A DNA stretch of 64,000 bases, taken from assembly GCA_008828725.1 (NCBI GenBank), contig MEHQ01002473.1:1-64000 (forward strand), in the 5' to 3' direction. Shown one piece after another: positions 20,524-32,002 of this stretch (positions are counted from its first letter, which is position 1; every line of letters starts with the position of its first letter). Source of the DNA: Saccharina japonica. Taxonomy: Eukaryota; Sar; Phaeophyceae; Laminariales; Laminariaceae. A program made the translations under genes and the position numbers. The notes below the pieces were generated by a model. It saw nothing but the letters and a program-made list of their open reading frames with translations. It did no database searches and was not told the origin of the DNA.

Positions 20524-22100
20524 CTAAGAAGTACGGAAACAGTAGTCTCACATTACCTCGGGGTTGGAGGAGTCGAATGGTACCGTACCATCCGGAGGCT
20601 TGGTCATCCGAGACAACTGTAGGCCGTATTAGTTAGGAACCCGGCCGGTATCAAGTAGGGAGAGAGACGTAAAATAGGATGGCCGAGATACTCAGGGTAT
20701 TGCAGGAAGCTGCGATACAGGTATCTGGTCGAGGGGAGGAACCTCTCTCTCCCACGACTCAAGAAACGATAATAATAATGCAATTCGCAAGATATACAAT
20801 AAAGTAGGCCATGCAACATGACCAAGCTTCGCGAACTCAGGACGGCTTTCAACACGAGCAGAGGAGGAGGGGGTGTTATTTAGGGGCCTTCAGAGACCCC
20901 GTGCGTTTCTAAAGCAGTGGTGCTTTCGTCGCGCACGGTGACAGAAGGGGACGTACGCATCATATGATACGAGTACGACCAGAGCGAGGATAAACGATAC
21001 CTGGTACAATCTCTCAGCGAAGATTTTAAAGTGTAGCAACCGCACTGCTGCAATACTCGTACGTACGTAGAGCAGCCGCGAATCACTGTGGCCACGACAA
21101 CAAGCACGGCACACGTACATACGACTTGTACTTCATTCAGTATGCCAACCTGCGACGTAAGAAGACGGTGCCAGGCATGCCGGCGTAGGGAGAAGAGTGC
21201 GTTTTTGAATGTGTGTGGGAGAAAAACCTTTATTTATTTTTCATTTGCTCCACTCTAAATTGCTATGATAAATTGGGCATCAAAGATCACTTGATTGAAG
21301 TATTGTTTTTTGGGCATCATACGAACTATATATAATAGATAGATATGTGTGTTCGACTGATTCTCGGCATTGATTCCCGGGGCACCGCCCCCGCCGCGCC
21401 ATACTCGGTAGACTCGTGTATTACCCCTTATATTTAAGGTTCTGACCAACAAATGGTATGCGTCAGTTGGGAACGTCGAGATCGTCTGGCAATAGCTGTC
21501 CTCGCGTCGTCTGACAAGAAATGGTCTCAGATAACGGTCCAATGCCGGTGTTTAGGAGCTAAGCCCAGAGCTGTTGTCAATCAGCTCGACCTTCGTGGGA
21601 GACGACAATGTACAAGTGCACAAGATGGTAGTACCTCAGCTGGAGTGGCGCTCTCCTGCCAAATTAGATGTATGACGATGAATTGGTGAGAGTTCAGTGC
21701 GGGGGGGTGATGGGAGAGCAACAAGCGAATGGAGACCCGCTTACGCTTCCATACCTCAGAAATGTCACCTTTGCTTCGCTGCAACTTCTCGCTACAATCC
21801 AACGGTCAAGTTGTCAATCCAAAGTTCATTGCGGCACACCTGTGTTTCGGTGAACAGCGACTTCTTTTATCGATTTGTTCATCGAACAGGTACTTGCACG
21901 ACTATTCGATTTAGAACATACGCACAATGTATATGTACACCAAATGACATATACGCTACGAGTTGCGATTGCGCTGCTGTAGAGCATCAACCTTATAGGA
22001 TACTACCGCATATAGGATACCTATCCCTTCGAGTGGCAACATCAGTCAGGCGATGGCTTTACTACTGTACTACGTACAGTATATCTTGGGCTAAGTACCA
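20524..22100. other. No gene recognised downstream of the DIRS-like element
   Basis: Probably includes the 3' terminus of the element (20524 to about 20850), but no ICR, inverted or split repeat was matched. One open frame (21668-21853, starting MYDDELVRV) looks mildly protein-like but has no recognisable motif. Confidence 0.4.
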
Positions 22101-22107
22101 ACCCTGG

Positions 22108-22300
22108 CCAACGGTGAACACTACTCGTTGGAAGCGATATCAACTTGACGAAAGCGCTGATCATGACTGAGAATCACCAGCACTGGTTGGAAGCGATGTA
22201 AGCTTTACTACATGATGATCATGGCTATGGATCACCAGCAGTACTCGTCCGAAGCGGTAGCAACTTTACCAAGGTCCTGATATGTCTAACGATCGTCAGC
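22108..22300. repeat. Tandem repeat, unit about 65-70 bp, three copies
   Basis: Each unit has ACTCGTTGGAAGCGAT or a variant, then CTTTAC or CTTGAC, then GATCATG and AATCACCAGCA. Variants start near 22120, 22185 and 22245. Divergence is high. Confidence 0.55.
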
Positions 22301-23502
22301 CCTTGTGAGAAGCCACGGACACGGTTGAAAGGGTCACTCTTATCGATGACATGCATTTCCGAGAATCCAATATTTCTTCCCGGATCTCGATGAAAAAAAG
22401 CGGGCATATTAATTGAGGCCGGGGTTGTTTTGTCCATTGTTTTTCGAAGTTTTGAATAAAGAGCACCACACTAGAAGTTGCTCGCGTCGTCACAGTGTCA
22501 TGCGTTAGGGGGCCGAACCCGGGACTTGAGCCTAGGGGACCGGTGCATTAGGGAACCGAGTCTGGGAGTTTAATCAGGGGACCGGTGCATAAAGGGACCG
22601 GGTCTGGCATTTTCGCTCTGAGACCGGTGCATTAGGGGGCCGCATCGAGCGTTTTCGCTAGGGGACCTGTTTGCTACGGGACCGAAAACTTGGACATGGG
22701 CTACGGGAACCATTCAGTGTGCACCCGTTTGGCGTTCAACGTTGAAAAGTTCTTCTTCCCGCAAAGAGTGTTCAGATCATCTCGGTGTGCAAGAGCGTAG
22801 TCGGGCATTAATAACACGATTCGCAGTTGGAAATTCTACGAACAACTTATCGGCTTACCGTAAAATTTGCGATATATGATACTTGTCATATGATCGTCGA
22901 CAAGGCTGGAAAACATACCAAGGTCAAGTCACCGTTAGAAACCAGACGACTCGTAGCGAGTACGATCTCGTATGCAGTACTTCGGAAAATGTAGGCAAAG
23001 TGTCAGGAATAGTGATATTTCGTTCTGAATACTTGGAAATAGGTTCCTGAATGATACGAAGTACTAAAAAATGAATCACATGAATGCGGCTTGATTGTTG
23101 TTTAATTAAAAACGCCTGGAAAATATTTCGGGGTGACAGCAAGTGATACAAATGCGTCCCATAAATGCGGCACGATTTGTTTACAATTAAAACCCTCTGA
23201 TATATTCAAACCGTTCAAATGATCAAACTCCAACCACCGAATTTAATACTGCTCTAGCAAATGCAGGTATATGCCGGCCAAATTGAAATTCTGTCGATTA
23301 ATTCGCGTCATGTGTCAACTTCGTACCGATCAATACTGAAACCAGAGCGGGGAAGATTATTACCCGGTATAAATTCTCCTTTCAACCCAGTACATATTGA
23401 CCAACGACTTCGTACCAAACAATCGAGAGAATCACGGGTCAATTTCGAAAACGTATCCATGCACCGGTTAAACTCCGCCTTAAAAACACCCTATTAATAA
23501 AA

Positions 23503-24503
23503 GGGCATTTGACAAAAGGGGGACACCCCCCATATAATGTTTCAAAAAGCGGGACATTTGTGGTCGCGGCCGGGTACGCCCATGCACTCGGTCAAATCGA
23601 CTCGAAATCAAAACCTGATGCGTTTTTGCAAACGCCCATGGCATCTCCCTACCATTCACATCATTGCTTTTTTAATATGTCTAGCGGGTGAACGATAGTG
23701 GTCAAAAGGGGTGTGAAAGTTTATCCCCCTTTTTGGCATCTCTACGCGAGGGTATCCCCTGTTCCATCTACTAAGTTTGGAAAGTCCCCCTTTTTGCCGT
23801 AACGTCCGCCGTTTTGGCACGTTGCGGAGAGATGTCCCCCTTTCTGAGTCAAAATAACCTCGGGTAAGTGACCACTCCATGTTTTAGTTGTTGTGGCACG
23901 CCCAACAGACGACGTCTAACGTCCAAAAGACCAACGGCTCATACCCAGGCAAACGTGGTCAGCATATCAGCATACGTGATGTGCGTATCACACCGGATGA
24001 TTCCGTGAGTACGGCCTGCATACCATATACGAGAGCAAGTCCTGTGACAGGCACATCTGCCTGTGAATCGTAGATTCCAGGTGTTGCCCTACAAATCCAT
24101 GCATTCCCTTGGTTGGCGCCCTGTGCCCTGTGGTCCCCACAAGTCACAAACATACGAGTATACGTAAATATGTACCGAAGGATAGTACTACTCTGGTACT
24201 GCTTGCTGTTGTACGTATATGTAGTAGTACCGGTACCGCCGTTTAAGTATTCGCGTATATCAGGTACGTACCATGGCGTGGAGGAGAGGAGAGTCCTACG
24301 GTATAGTACCAGGCAGTGAGCTGTTGAGCTGTTCGATCACAGTGATGGTTAATATATGACTATGAGTATACCGTGAATGCGCTGGGCCGTTGGATTGGTG
24401 TCGACGACAACGCCTGTGACGAGAACCTTGCCGCCGGTGCTTGGTAGTGTTTCCCCTTGGATCACGATATTTTCGGGGGTGTCCCCCTTTGTGTCAAATG
24501 CCC
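23503..24503. mobile_element. Nested 1-kb element, ends GGGCATTTGACA
   Basis: Left end GGGCATTTGACAAAAGGGGG and right end complementary to it with a 2-base insertion, both running into a CACCCCC stretch. Internal lines of CCCCCTTTTTGGC type repeat on both strands. No open frame for a transposase and no clear target duplication. It lies in the core of the 22492-26144 element. Confidence 0.6.
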
Positions 24504-24578
24504 ATAATATAATATCTGGAGGCGCCAGTGCTCATGGAAAGTCTAATGTTATGCAAGCTGTCCACTTATTTTCGAACG

Positions 24579-24840
24579 CGTGCTACGATAAAGATAATAG
24601 GATAGCACTCTTTGTCTCAAATGGCTTATCAAAGATCAAGCTCCTTGTCTGCCTTAACCCAAAATCAGCGGACTGGCAGTCTTGTATTTTGTATACTTCG
24701 GCCATGGGATTGTCCATCGGGTTGCACTTTTACATTTGCTTCCCTCCAAAATCAGTTTGAGCGAGGTAAAGAGCTCTTCGAGTAACCACCTTTAGAAGGC
24801 AAAAACATGGTGCACCTCTATCGTAGCAAGCGCCTTCGAC
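24579..24840. repeat. Dispersed repeat R1, copy 1
   Basis: Landmarks in order: CGTGCTACGATA, ATAGCACTCTTTG, CCTTAACCC, CCTCCAAAATCAGTTT, GAGCTCTTC, AACATGGTGCACCTCTAT. The same order is found near 30305, 31665 and 57130. No coding potential. Confidence 0.7.
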
Positions 24841-25175
24841 TTCTTCCAACTTCGTACAAATCGTTGGGTAGACCTCTTCAGGAGAACAAATACGGAACAA
24901 AGGGTAACTCGTTCCATGAAAAGGCCCGACGATCCCGTACTGTTTGGCCTCAATGATGAATCTTTCCCAAGGCAATCAAAACGAAAGACGACTATTACTG
25001 ACTCTTTGCCTACATCGACCGAAGTACTGAATACGAAATCGTACGAGTACTCTGAAGTCGTCTGGTTTCTAACGGTGACTTGACCTTGGCATGTATTTCA
25101 GCCTCGTCGACGATTTTGTACCTTATTGTAAGGATATATACACGAAGTGTGAACGAACGTACGGTGAATTTATAA

Positions 25176-25806
25176 GGGCAGCGGCCAAAAACAGGTATAT
25201 CTGGTCCGTTTGCGGCCAAAAACAGGTACATACTTGAAATCAAATAAAAAACGCACCCCACGTGCCCTGCCATTGGTCCAAAAGTCGTTGTACCTGTTTT
25301 TGCCTCTTCAAAACCCAGGTATACCTGATTTTGTCTACTCTGCTTGACTTTCACCTTTTGTTTTGTCGTTTTTAAGCCAATCAGAGGCCCTTCATAGTTC
25401 CACCCTATGCCCCCTATATAAATGCCGACTTACGTGGAGACTCTCTCCTCCCTTCTCACCTCGCACCACACGCCACTCGAGCGACACACACATCTTCCTG
25501 CACACTTCCGCCGAAATAATACGAGATATAAGGCCCCCCTTCGGGATTGTGGTTGACTTGGAATACCAGGGGTGTCGCAAGCTGAGAAGGGAGAATTCAG
25601 CAGCAGGCGTTCGTTCCTTGTACTATTAATAGCAGCTACTCGTATACCTGGTACATAGCCACCGGGCGAGCACGAAGAACATGAAAAAACTCTCCTTTGC
25701 GTTGCAAGGAACAGCAGGTCAGTGGGGTGCGTTTTCAACTTGATTTTACTATGTACCTGTTTTTGGCCCCGAACGGACCAAGTGTACCTGTTTTTGGCCG
25801 CTGCCC
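25176..25806. mobile_element. Nested 631-bp MITE, ends GGGCAGCGGCCAAAAACAGG
   Basis: About 85 bases at each end are inverted copies (25176-25262 versus 25723-25806), including two ACAGGTA words and the phrase GGTCCGTT. The matching place in the left arm of the host element (near 22830) is uninterrupted, so this is a later insertion into one arm. Target duplication not clear. Non-coding interior. Confidence 0.75.
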
Positions 25807-26137
25807 AATTAATAATGTCCACCGATTACGACACACCGAAATAAACTGAACACCCGTGGTGGAAAGGAGAATGTTTCAACGTTGAACTTCAAACGGATGC
25901 ACACTAAATCGGTCCCGTAGCCCATGTTCAGTCTTCGGTCCCGTAGCAAACCGGTTCCCTTGCTAAAATGGTCGGTGCGGTCCCCTAATGCACCGGTCCC
26001 CTAGCGAAAATATTCAATGTGGCCCCCCACTGCAGCGGTCCCCTAGCTAACACCCCGGACTCGGCCCCCTAATGCACCGGTCCCCTAGGCACAAATCCCA
26101 GGTTCGATCCCCTAATGCACCGGTCCCCTACCGCATT

Positions 26138-26510
26138 ACAGTGTTTTGGTGGCTCGCTTGGGCGAGATATTGGTTTGGGGGATTCGTGTTGGTAGCAGTA
26201 AAGTCACAGTGTCCCCTTGGCCCGCTTTGGCAAGGAATTGGTGTTCGGGAGTCGTGTGTTGGTGAGGGCGAAGTCACCAGTGTTACGGTGGCGCGCTTTG
26301 GCGAGAAATCGGTGTGCGGGAGTCGTGTGTTGGTGGGAGAGAAGTCACAGTGCTTTGGTGTCCCGCTTTGTTCAGAAATTGGTTCGCGGGGATCGCGTGT
26401 TGGTGGGAACGAATTCGAAGTGTTTTCGTTGCTCGCTTTGGGGATATATTGGTTTTCGTGAGTCGTGTGTTGGTGGGAGGGAACGCACAGTGTTTATTTT
26501 CGTGGCACGC
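26138..26510. repeat. Minisatellite, unit about 69 bp, five copies
   Basis: Each unit starts ACAGTGTTTTGGTGGC or similar and contains CGCTTTGGCGAGAAAT, then GGGAGTCGTGTGTTGGTGGG. Units are 66-71 bases. It abuts the right end of the 3.6-kb element; its ACAGTGT word is the same as the element's flanking repeat. Confidence 0.75.
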
Positions 26511-26727
26511 GCAAATTCGCAGTAGTCGTTTTCGCGAGTATCCTTTAAGAAGGAGACATCCAGGTTGGTTGGATATCGTGCGCAGCTGGGCGGCAGTCTT
26601 GATACGGCCTACGGTGACATGGTTGACGATGGCGTTGGCGATGCTGTCGTTACGCATGTTTTTTATATAAGCATAATCAAAGCAACAAAGCCGCGCTTTT
26701 TTGCCTTTTTTAGCTGTATGGCTTTTA

Positions 26728-26948
26728 GTAAAATCGGGAGTCAACCAAATTGACATACTTGATCGTACGGATGTGGTTCCACTTGTAGAAACCGAAACTA
26801 CTGGGTCATAATGTAGCACACGAGATCATTATCTTCTAAGGCGACCAAACGCCAAACCATCGAGGCTTTTGATAAACAATTCGGACCATCCCACCCGCCC
26901 AGCTGACAGGTAATTAACAGTAGTTTCTGCGTTTGTAGTCTTCAACGG
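26728..26948. repeat. Dispersed repeat R2, copy 1
   Basis: About 220 bases that match 33751-33971 closely: GTAGAAACCGAAAC, CCAAACCATCGAGGC, then TAGTTTCTGCGTTTGTAGTC. The shared end at AACGG marks the boundary. Confidence 0.8.
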
Positions 26949-26950
26949 GG

Positions 26951-27274
26951 GTGATTTATGGGTTAGGGAGTAGGAGCATTGCATCTCACGACGGGGCGAT
27001 CATTGCATCAAATCCTAATGAGGCCATCGAAGAAAAATAGGCGGCGAAGCGTCGTATAACGGCATGGAGCAAAGACGGTACCGAGCGATTTTTTGCACTG
27101 TCAGGAGTAGTGCAGTTTTTCACCAAGGAGCGGATTAAAGAAATGCTCAGCGAATATTTGGTCGGGAAAAACGAGGCTGTTTTCAAGATGTTGACATCGT
27201 GTTCCGGGGTCCGCATACAACACAGAACAGTTCGCGCCGAAGAAGGATCATATCCAGCACTTATTATACACTAA
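26951..27274 (+). pseudogene. Unidentified coding remnant, about 107 codons
   Basis: One frame runs from the end of repeat R2 to TAA at 27272 with a single internal stop (TAG near 27038, one base from CAG). Composition is strongly protein-like: ASHDGAIIASNPNEAIEEK, then TAWSKDGTERFFALSG and VQFFTKERIKEMLSEYLVG, alternating charged and hydrophobic residues as in a helical domain. I do not recognise the family. It begins where a dispersed repeat ends and finishes inside a direct repeat, so it is probably a piece of a transposon gene or captured exon. Confidence 0.4.
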
Positions 27275-27712
27275 TAATAATTCCAGATTCATGAGCAAAA
27301 CAGAGTGCAATCTTGAACGAAGGAAATCTGGGGTTTGTGGAGAGGTATTGAATCGTTGGCATGATTGAAAGAGGGGATCGGGAAAGGTTTATCATGTACG
27401 TATCATGGCGGTGCAGTTGGTTGAGCTGGAGAGACAGAGGTTGGGAAGGTTTGAGGCAGGAAGGGAGAAGACAATCTAGTACGGGGCTCTACTCGTGGTG
27501 TTGACGAGCAAGGGTTTGGCACTGGGTGGAAGGTCGGGCAGTTGAAAGAAGAACCCGCCCGCCCTTTCCTGGGGGGTAAAAGTATGGTAGGGTTTTGCAG
27601 TAGAAAGTAGTAGTCTATATCGGGTGTTTTTTATATGTGCTGGTTTAAGTGTGGATCATATCCAGCACTTACTTATACTAATAATAATTTCAGATTCATA
27701 AGCAAAACAAAA
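27245..27712. repeat. Pair of about 60-bp direct repeats, 409 bp apart
   Basis: GGATCATATCCAGCACTTA followed by ACTAATAATAATT and CAGATTCAT occurs at 27245-27304 and 27654-27712. The stretch between has no gene. Too short for LTRs; it could be a target-side or segmental duplication. Confidence 0.6.
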
Positions 27713-28140
27713 GTAAGAATGCTTTCGCGCGCGCCCATATTAAGAAAGTCAGCCTGAGACCGATTTATGGTTTCTTGTGAGAGGGCCGGTACTGCACCGC
27801 AACGAGGTCAAATAAAAAAATAATACGTGATAGGTTGGTCAAGGTGATTCATTGAAGAGACAAAAGTCCGCCTTCTTGGAAAACTGTACGTATCATACCT
27901 CTATCATACAATCCACAAGGAGAGAGCCACAAATTAGAAAGATGAAGAAGGTCAATACGAAAATGCGGACCTTTGCCAATGTGTCACCTTCCAGCCCATT
28001 ACGCGTACGCGTACGACGTACTCGTACTGCTCTTCGATCTGCAAATAAAACATATTTGTTATTTTATCCATCTAAAAGCAATCCAATACTGACCACGATG
28101 AGCGCATCGTGGCATCATGAACACGAGAATTGAGAAATGC
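27713..28140. other. No gene recognised
   Basis: Contains an ACGCGTACGCGTACGACGTA alternating tract near 28001-28020. No coding pattern. Confidence 0.5.
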
Positions 28141-29760
28141 AAAACAACTACTGCTGCTGCTGTGCAACGCTTTCCCCTCACCTACGCGCCTCCCATCCGT
28201 GCCATGCTTGAGCACCACCATAGATATTGCCGCCGAGCGAGGTATCACTTCAAAACCATACTGACTACGTACTCGTATGTTAACCTTTTTGACTAGGATG
28301 GTGGAATTCGATACGAAAAGACGCTTAAAATAAGAAAGAGGACAAGAACTTGAACACAAGATGATTTTTTTACAGCTGAGGGTGGTAGTTTCTTAGCTGA
28401 GACTGTAGGCGGCGTGAACGTGACGATGCACGCCGTCGCTCTCAGCTGCTCTCGACTGACTATGATACCAAGATAAGAAAGTGGAAAAGGACAAATGTGT
28501 ACCCACCGCGCAATGTCCTTACGGACGGTCTTTCGGTTGGGGCCGAGCGATAGCAAGCAGGACACCGAGAGAGCGCAAGCGAGGGAGGGAGGGGAAGGCC
28601 GGGGGGATATTTAAGGGCGGGCGATACGGAGGTTGCAGGGAGGGGAAGGAGGAGATGGGGTCGAATTATCGTACGTATATAAAACAGATAAGAAATGCTG
28701 TGCCCAGGGTACGCACGAAGTATCTTCAAAACTATAATGACTACCCTCGTACTACGAAAAATTTCCGTGCACCCAGCTGGGTGGAAATTTCTTGCACACC
28801 CAGTTTCTGTTATACAGGTTTTACTGTGTACTCGTAGTGCACCAAGAACCCTGATCCACGACCGATACGTGGGAGGACGGTTCGCGCTTCGCGCTCTCGA
28901 TTTACGGTTCGCGCTTCGCGTTCTCGATTTACGGTTCGCGCTTTGCGCTCACACCTCCAAGGGCTCCTGCGGAGGGCTGATTATATTTCTGCACCTCGTG
29001 GGTCGGAGCAGGGTGGGCTTAACTTGAAATTAGAGTAGAAAGTAGGAGTTTTCTAACCGAAAAACGTGAAACAAACAGAGTAAAATAAGAAAGAGGACGA
29101 TAACTTGAACAACAGACAACTATTAATGCATACGTACGTACAGCAGTATTACAGCAGCTATCGCAACAACACGAAAACGCCGGGCGGCGAAGGAGCGATC
29201 GAAAGGGGGGAGGGAAGGAGGGGGGAGCAGTGGAGAGAGGGCGAGAAGGAGGATGCAGGACGGCGAGAGAACAGGCGAGCTCAAACGTTTTTTGCTTGCT
29301 TCCGCAGCTGCCCAGAAATGCCGCGCGCAAACCATCGCGGGTAGACGGAATATATATTAGTAGACTACACACGCATCGATCGTTCCCCGTACTCGTACTG
29401 TAAAGTAAAAGAGACTGAAAAAAAGACAAATATCCACCCACCGTGCGTAACGCTTTCCCCCGAGCAACGCGCCCTCTATCCACCAAGCCACGCTTGAGCT
29501 CCGGCCTATCTCTCCCGGGGCGTCTATCATCAGTGGTTGGTGTTCCAGAGGGGGTGTCGTAGTACTCTCTCGCATTCTCCCTGGTTTGATACAAGACACG
29601 TGAAACAAACAGAGTAAAATAAGAAAGAGGACGATAACTTGAACAAAAGATGACTGTGCTGCTTCGGCTAGCTGGTGCGATCGCCTGTGAGCATGCCGCG
29701 CGTGAACTCCAGTCTCCGGAGCACACCCCGCATCTTTGTACCTCCGGAGCGCTGTAGTAG
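28140..29760. repeat. Cluster of R3 dispersed repeats
   Basis: Three copies of AAATAAGAAAGAGGAC followed by AACTTGAACA lie near 28330, 29084 and 29620. Interleaved copies of a second module (CCCACCG, AACGCTTTCCCC, ACGCGCC, CCACGCTTGAGCTCC) lie near 28170 and 29450, and again near 60800. The pattern suggests repeated insertion of one short element, or a duplicated locus. No coding capacity. Confidence 0.6.
28877..28953. repeat. Tandem repeat, 27-bp unit, three copies
   Basis: Unit GGTTCGCGCTTCGCGCTCTC plus GATTTAC, nearly identical in the first two copies and decayed in the third. Confidence 0.85.
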
Positions 29761-29935
29761 TAGGTAGTGGGCCGTAGTAGTGGGTGTGGCGTATTTTCCC
29801 TGCCGTAGTGGCGTGGCTATCCCCACTCTCGAGTTGTGTGCATTGTAAAGAGCAACCACCACGACGAGGGGCAGGAGCTACGGCTCAGCTACGGGTTTCC
29901 TCGCCGAAAACGTGAAAAAAAAAAGAGAAAATAAG

Positions 29936-30125
29936 TGCTGCCTGTCAAATCTGAGAACTCCACACAGACAGCTCCTTACGACGCGGGGTTTGGCTCAGGG
30001 CGAGCGACTAGGTGAGGGCTACCGGTGGTCGGTGTCGCAGAGTGGGTAACTGCCCGCTATCGGGAGCTGGAAAAAGTTGCGTTTTTTGCGGGAGTCACGC
30101 CTGGTACGTACGTGATTCCTGACGG
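29936..30125. repeat. SINE-like repeat R3b, copy 1
   Basis: Starts TGCTGCCTGTCAAATCTGAG, then CAGCTCCTTACGA, GGTTTGGCTCAGG, GAGCGACT, and a tRNA-like GTGTCGCAGAGTGGGTAACTG. It matches copies near 61025, 61328 and 61600. The tRNA-like part would make it a SINE, but a good B box is missing. Confidence 0.45.
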
Positions 30126-30129
30126 ACGG

Positions 30130-31320
30130 ACTCTTTTTTGTTAATCTTTCTAGATGTCCCAGTGATACTCACTGGGAAATACCATCTTCGTAAGGTAAAA
30201 CGGCACTCCCAATACCAAAAATCTCGATATCGATTTCAGTATTAATCTCCCAATGATGTGTGCTACGGTAGAGGTACCACGTTTTGACTGGTTTTGTTTC
30301 TGAATAATCGGGCTCCTTAGCCAAACATCGTCTGGTCTTTCATTCTGGTATTGAAATCTGTTCGTATTTTACTTAGGGTATGTATGTAGCACTTTCGTTT
30401 TCCTCCTACTGTATGTATGTAGTAAACCCGTTTTTTGGGTGAGGAAAAAAGCAGCTCAAGTGATTATCCTTAGAAACAGAAACATGGTGCCACCTCTAAA
30501 GTGGCATGCGCCCAAACAGTGATCACAGAGGAACAGAAACTACGCGAAAGGAAAAATCTAATATACGAGAGTATGCTGGTGAAACGGTCCAACAAAATCA
30601 CTAACATCGTATCAATATAGATATCGCACATTTTACCGATTTGCTAGATACTCTCAACGTGAGTATGCAAAAGGCAACGACGCGAACAAATGAAATCACC
30701 ACACGTTTACCACCAGCTACGGTGAAAACAAAAAAAAAAACGCTTCCGTGACAGGGAGTCGGTGAGACAATCGGGATGCTGCTCGCCCGAACGTATGGGA
30801 TTAATCGTGACTTACTTCTTGATTAGCCACAGGCCCCACACGCCTGTGACCTATCGAAAAGCGGTACACTGGCACCAGCGCACATTATTACTTTACCTGA
30901 GACAGGCCTTCGCCCAGCACCCTTCCGTGCCTAGACCGCATCCATGAAATACAAAGTCAAGCTGAACTTTACTGCAGGCGATGTAATGTTTCCGCCGTGT
31001 TACCGAGTACAGCGCATACCCCCCCCCGCCCCCCTGCTCGGTAAACGACAAACACATAATCGCATGGTTGATATGAAAATGCCACAATATCATTGTAACT
31101 CCCAAATCCCTTAACCTTAAAATGAAAAACAAGACCCAAGTTTGTATCCGCAAATCAGGAACAACAGTATACTGAATAATCTTTGATCAAGACACCGACA
31201 CAGGCCGAACTTCTTTTGTGCGGCGAGTAAACTGCAAGACTGCTCCATATAGTACTAGAAATCCAAACCTATCCTCTCTCCGTGCTTAAAACAAATACGT
31301 ACCGCCTCGGTATACTGGTC
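30130..31320. other. No gene; one R1 copy and one 8-9 base C-tract pair
   Basis: Apart from the R1 copy at 30305-30515 there is no coding signal on either strand. A short inverted CCGAGTA/GCTCGG pair flanks CCCCCCCCCGCCCCCC near 31005-31045. Confidence 0.5.
30305..30515. repeat. Dispersed repeat R1, copy 2
   Basis: Decayed copy: GGCTCCTTAGCC, GTAGCACTTTCG, TTTCCTCCT, AAGCAGCTCAAGTGA, AACATGGTGCCACCTCTA in the family order. Confidence 0.5.
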
Positions 31321-31326
31321 AACCTA

Positions 31327-31410
31327 TTGTATCTGCGGTGACCGATACCTGGTTGGAATTAGTTGTTGCTGCTGCTACAATTGCCTCACATCGTAGGTAT
31401 CGACCACCGC
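31327..31410. other. Imperfect inverted repeat (stem of 18, loop about 47)
   Basis: CTGCGGTGACCGATACCT pairs with AGGTATCGACCACCGCAG, 16 of 18 matching. The loop has a GTTGCTGCTGCTAC run. No flanking duplication seen. It may be a small hairpin element or chance. Confidence 0.4.
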
Positions 31411-31664
31411 AGTACCAAAAAAAAATAGCATATCCAACGTGACTTAACCGCTTGTCGCCAAACCCCCGATGGTGCCACATTCGTGCATTTTAACACAATG
31501 CCTCAGCAATTGTGTGTGTTGCTGTTGTGAAACGCTGTCAATTTTCCCCCGTCCACGGCCCCCTACTATATGTGTAATCAATGGAATAAAGCACCTGCGG
31601 TAAGGTAGAGTAGAGGTAACTTGTTTTTGGCTGAAACGTGTTCTCTGTGACGGGGCTCCCTAGG

Positions 31665-31890
31665 GTTAGGCTCCTTAACCCAAACCCGTCGAAAATTCGT
31701 TAGTGTGTTGCACTATTCTTTATTGTACACTTACTCTTTGGGATTGCTCATATATAGGGTAGCACTGTCATATTCCTCCAAAAACAGATTTAGACTTACT
31801 ATTAGTATAGAGCTCCTCAGGTGAGGGGCCTCATAAAAAACATAGTGCACCTCTATCCCGACGTTTCTCGTTCCGCGAGTACACCTCTAC
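31665..31890. repeat. Dispersed repeat R1, copy 3
   Basis: GGCTCCTTAACCCAAA, GGTAGCACTGTC, TTCCTCCAAAAACAG, GAGCTCCTC, AACATAGTGCACCTCTAT in order. Confidence 0.6.
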
Positions 31891-32002
31891 TTTACGCTCA
31901 GGCTCATTTCCCACTCCTACAGCCCGTCGCTGCATTTGAGTTTATGACAAGGAAATCGACAAGGGCAAACCCCTTCACCAATGGCCAGACCAATACGGGG
32001 TC

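Larger units (their letters stand above)
22492..26144. mobile_element. 3.6-kb element with long inverted arms and repeated ends
   Basis: The left arm (22500 to about 22985) is complementary to the right arm (about 25019-26136). Ends start TGCGTTAGGGG / TGCGGTAGGGG and carry several copies of GGGGACCGGTGCATTAGGG. ACAGTGT occurs on both sides (22492-22498 and 26138-26144), a likely target duplication. The right arm is longer only because a 631-bp element sits inside it. No transposase seen. Superfamily unknown; 7-9 bp duplications would fit hAT or MULE types. Confidence 0.7.

Noticed and set aside
22108..22300. CRISPR-like array
   Set aside because: Units are contiguous tandem repeats without unique spacers, and the genome is eukaryotic.
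27245..27712. Direct repeats as LTRs of a small element
   Set aside because: Only about 60 bases long with no primer site or polypurine tract between them.
31570..31600. Another beta-helix exon start (AAAGCACCTGCGG)
   Set aside because: The acceptor looks right, but the coil frame reads GALFH and then a stop, with no motif in other frames.
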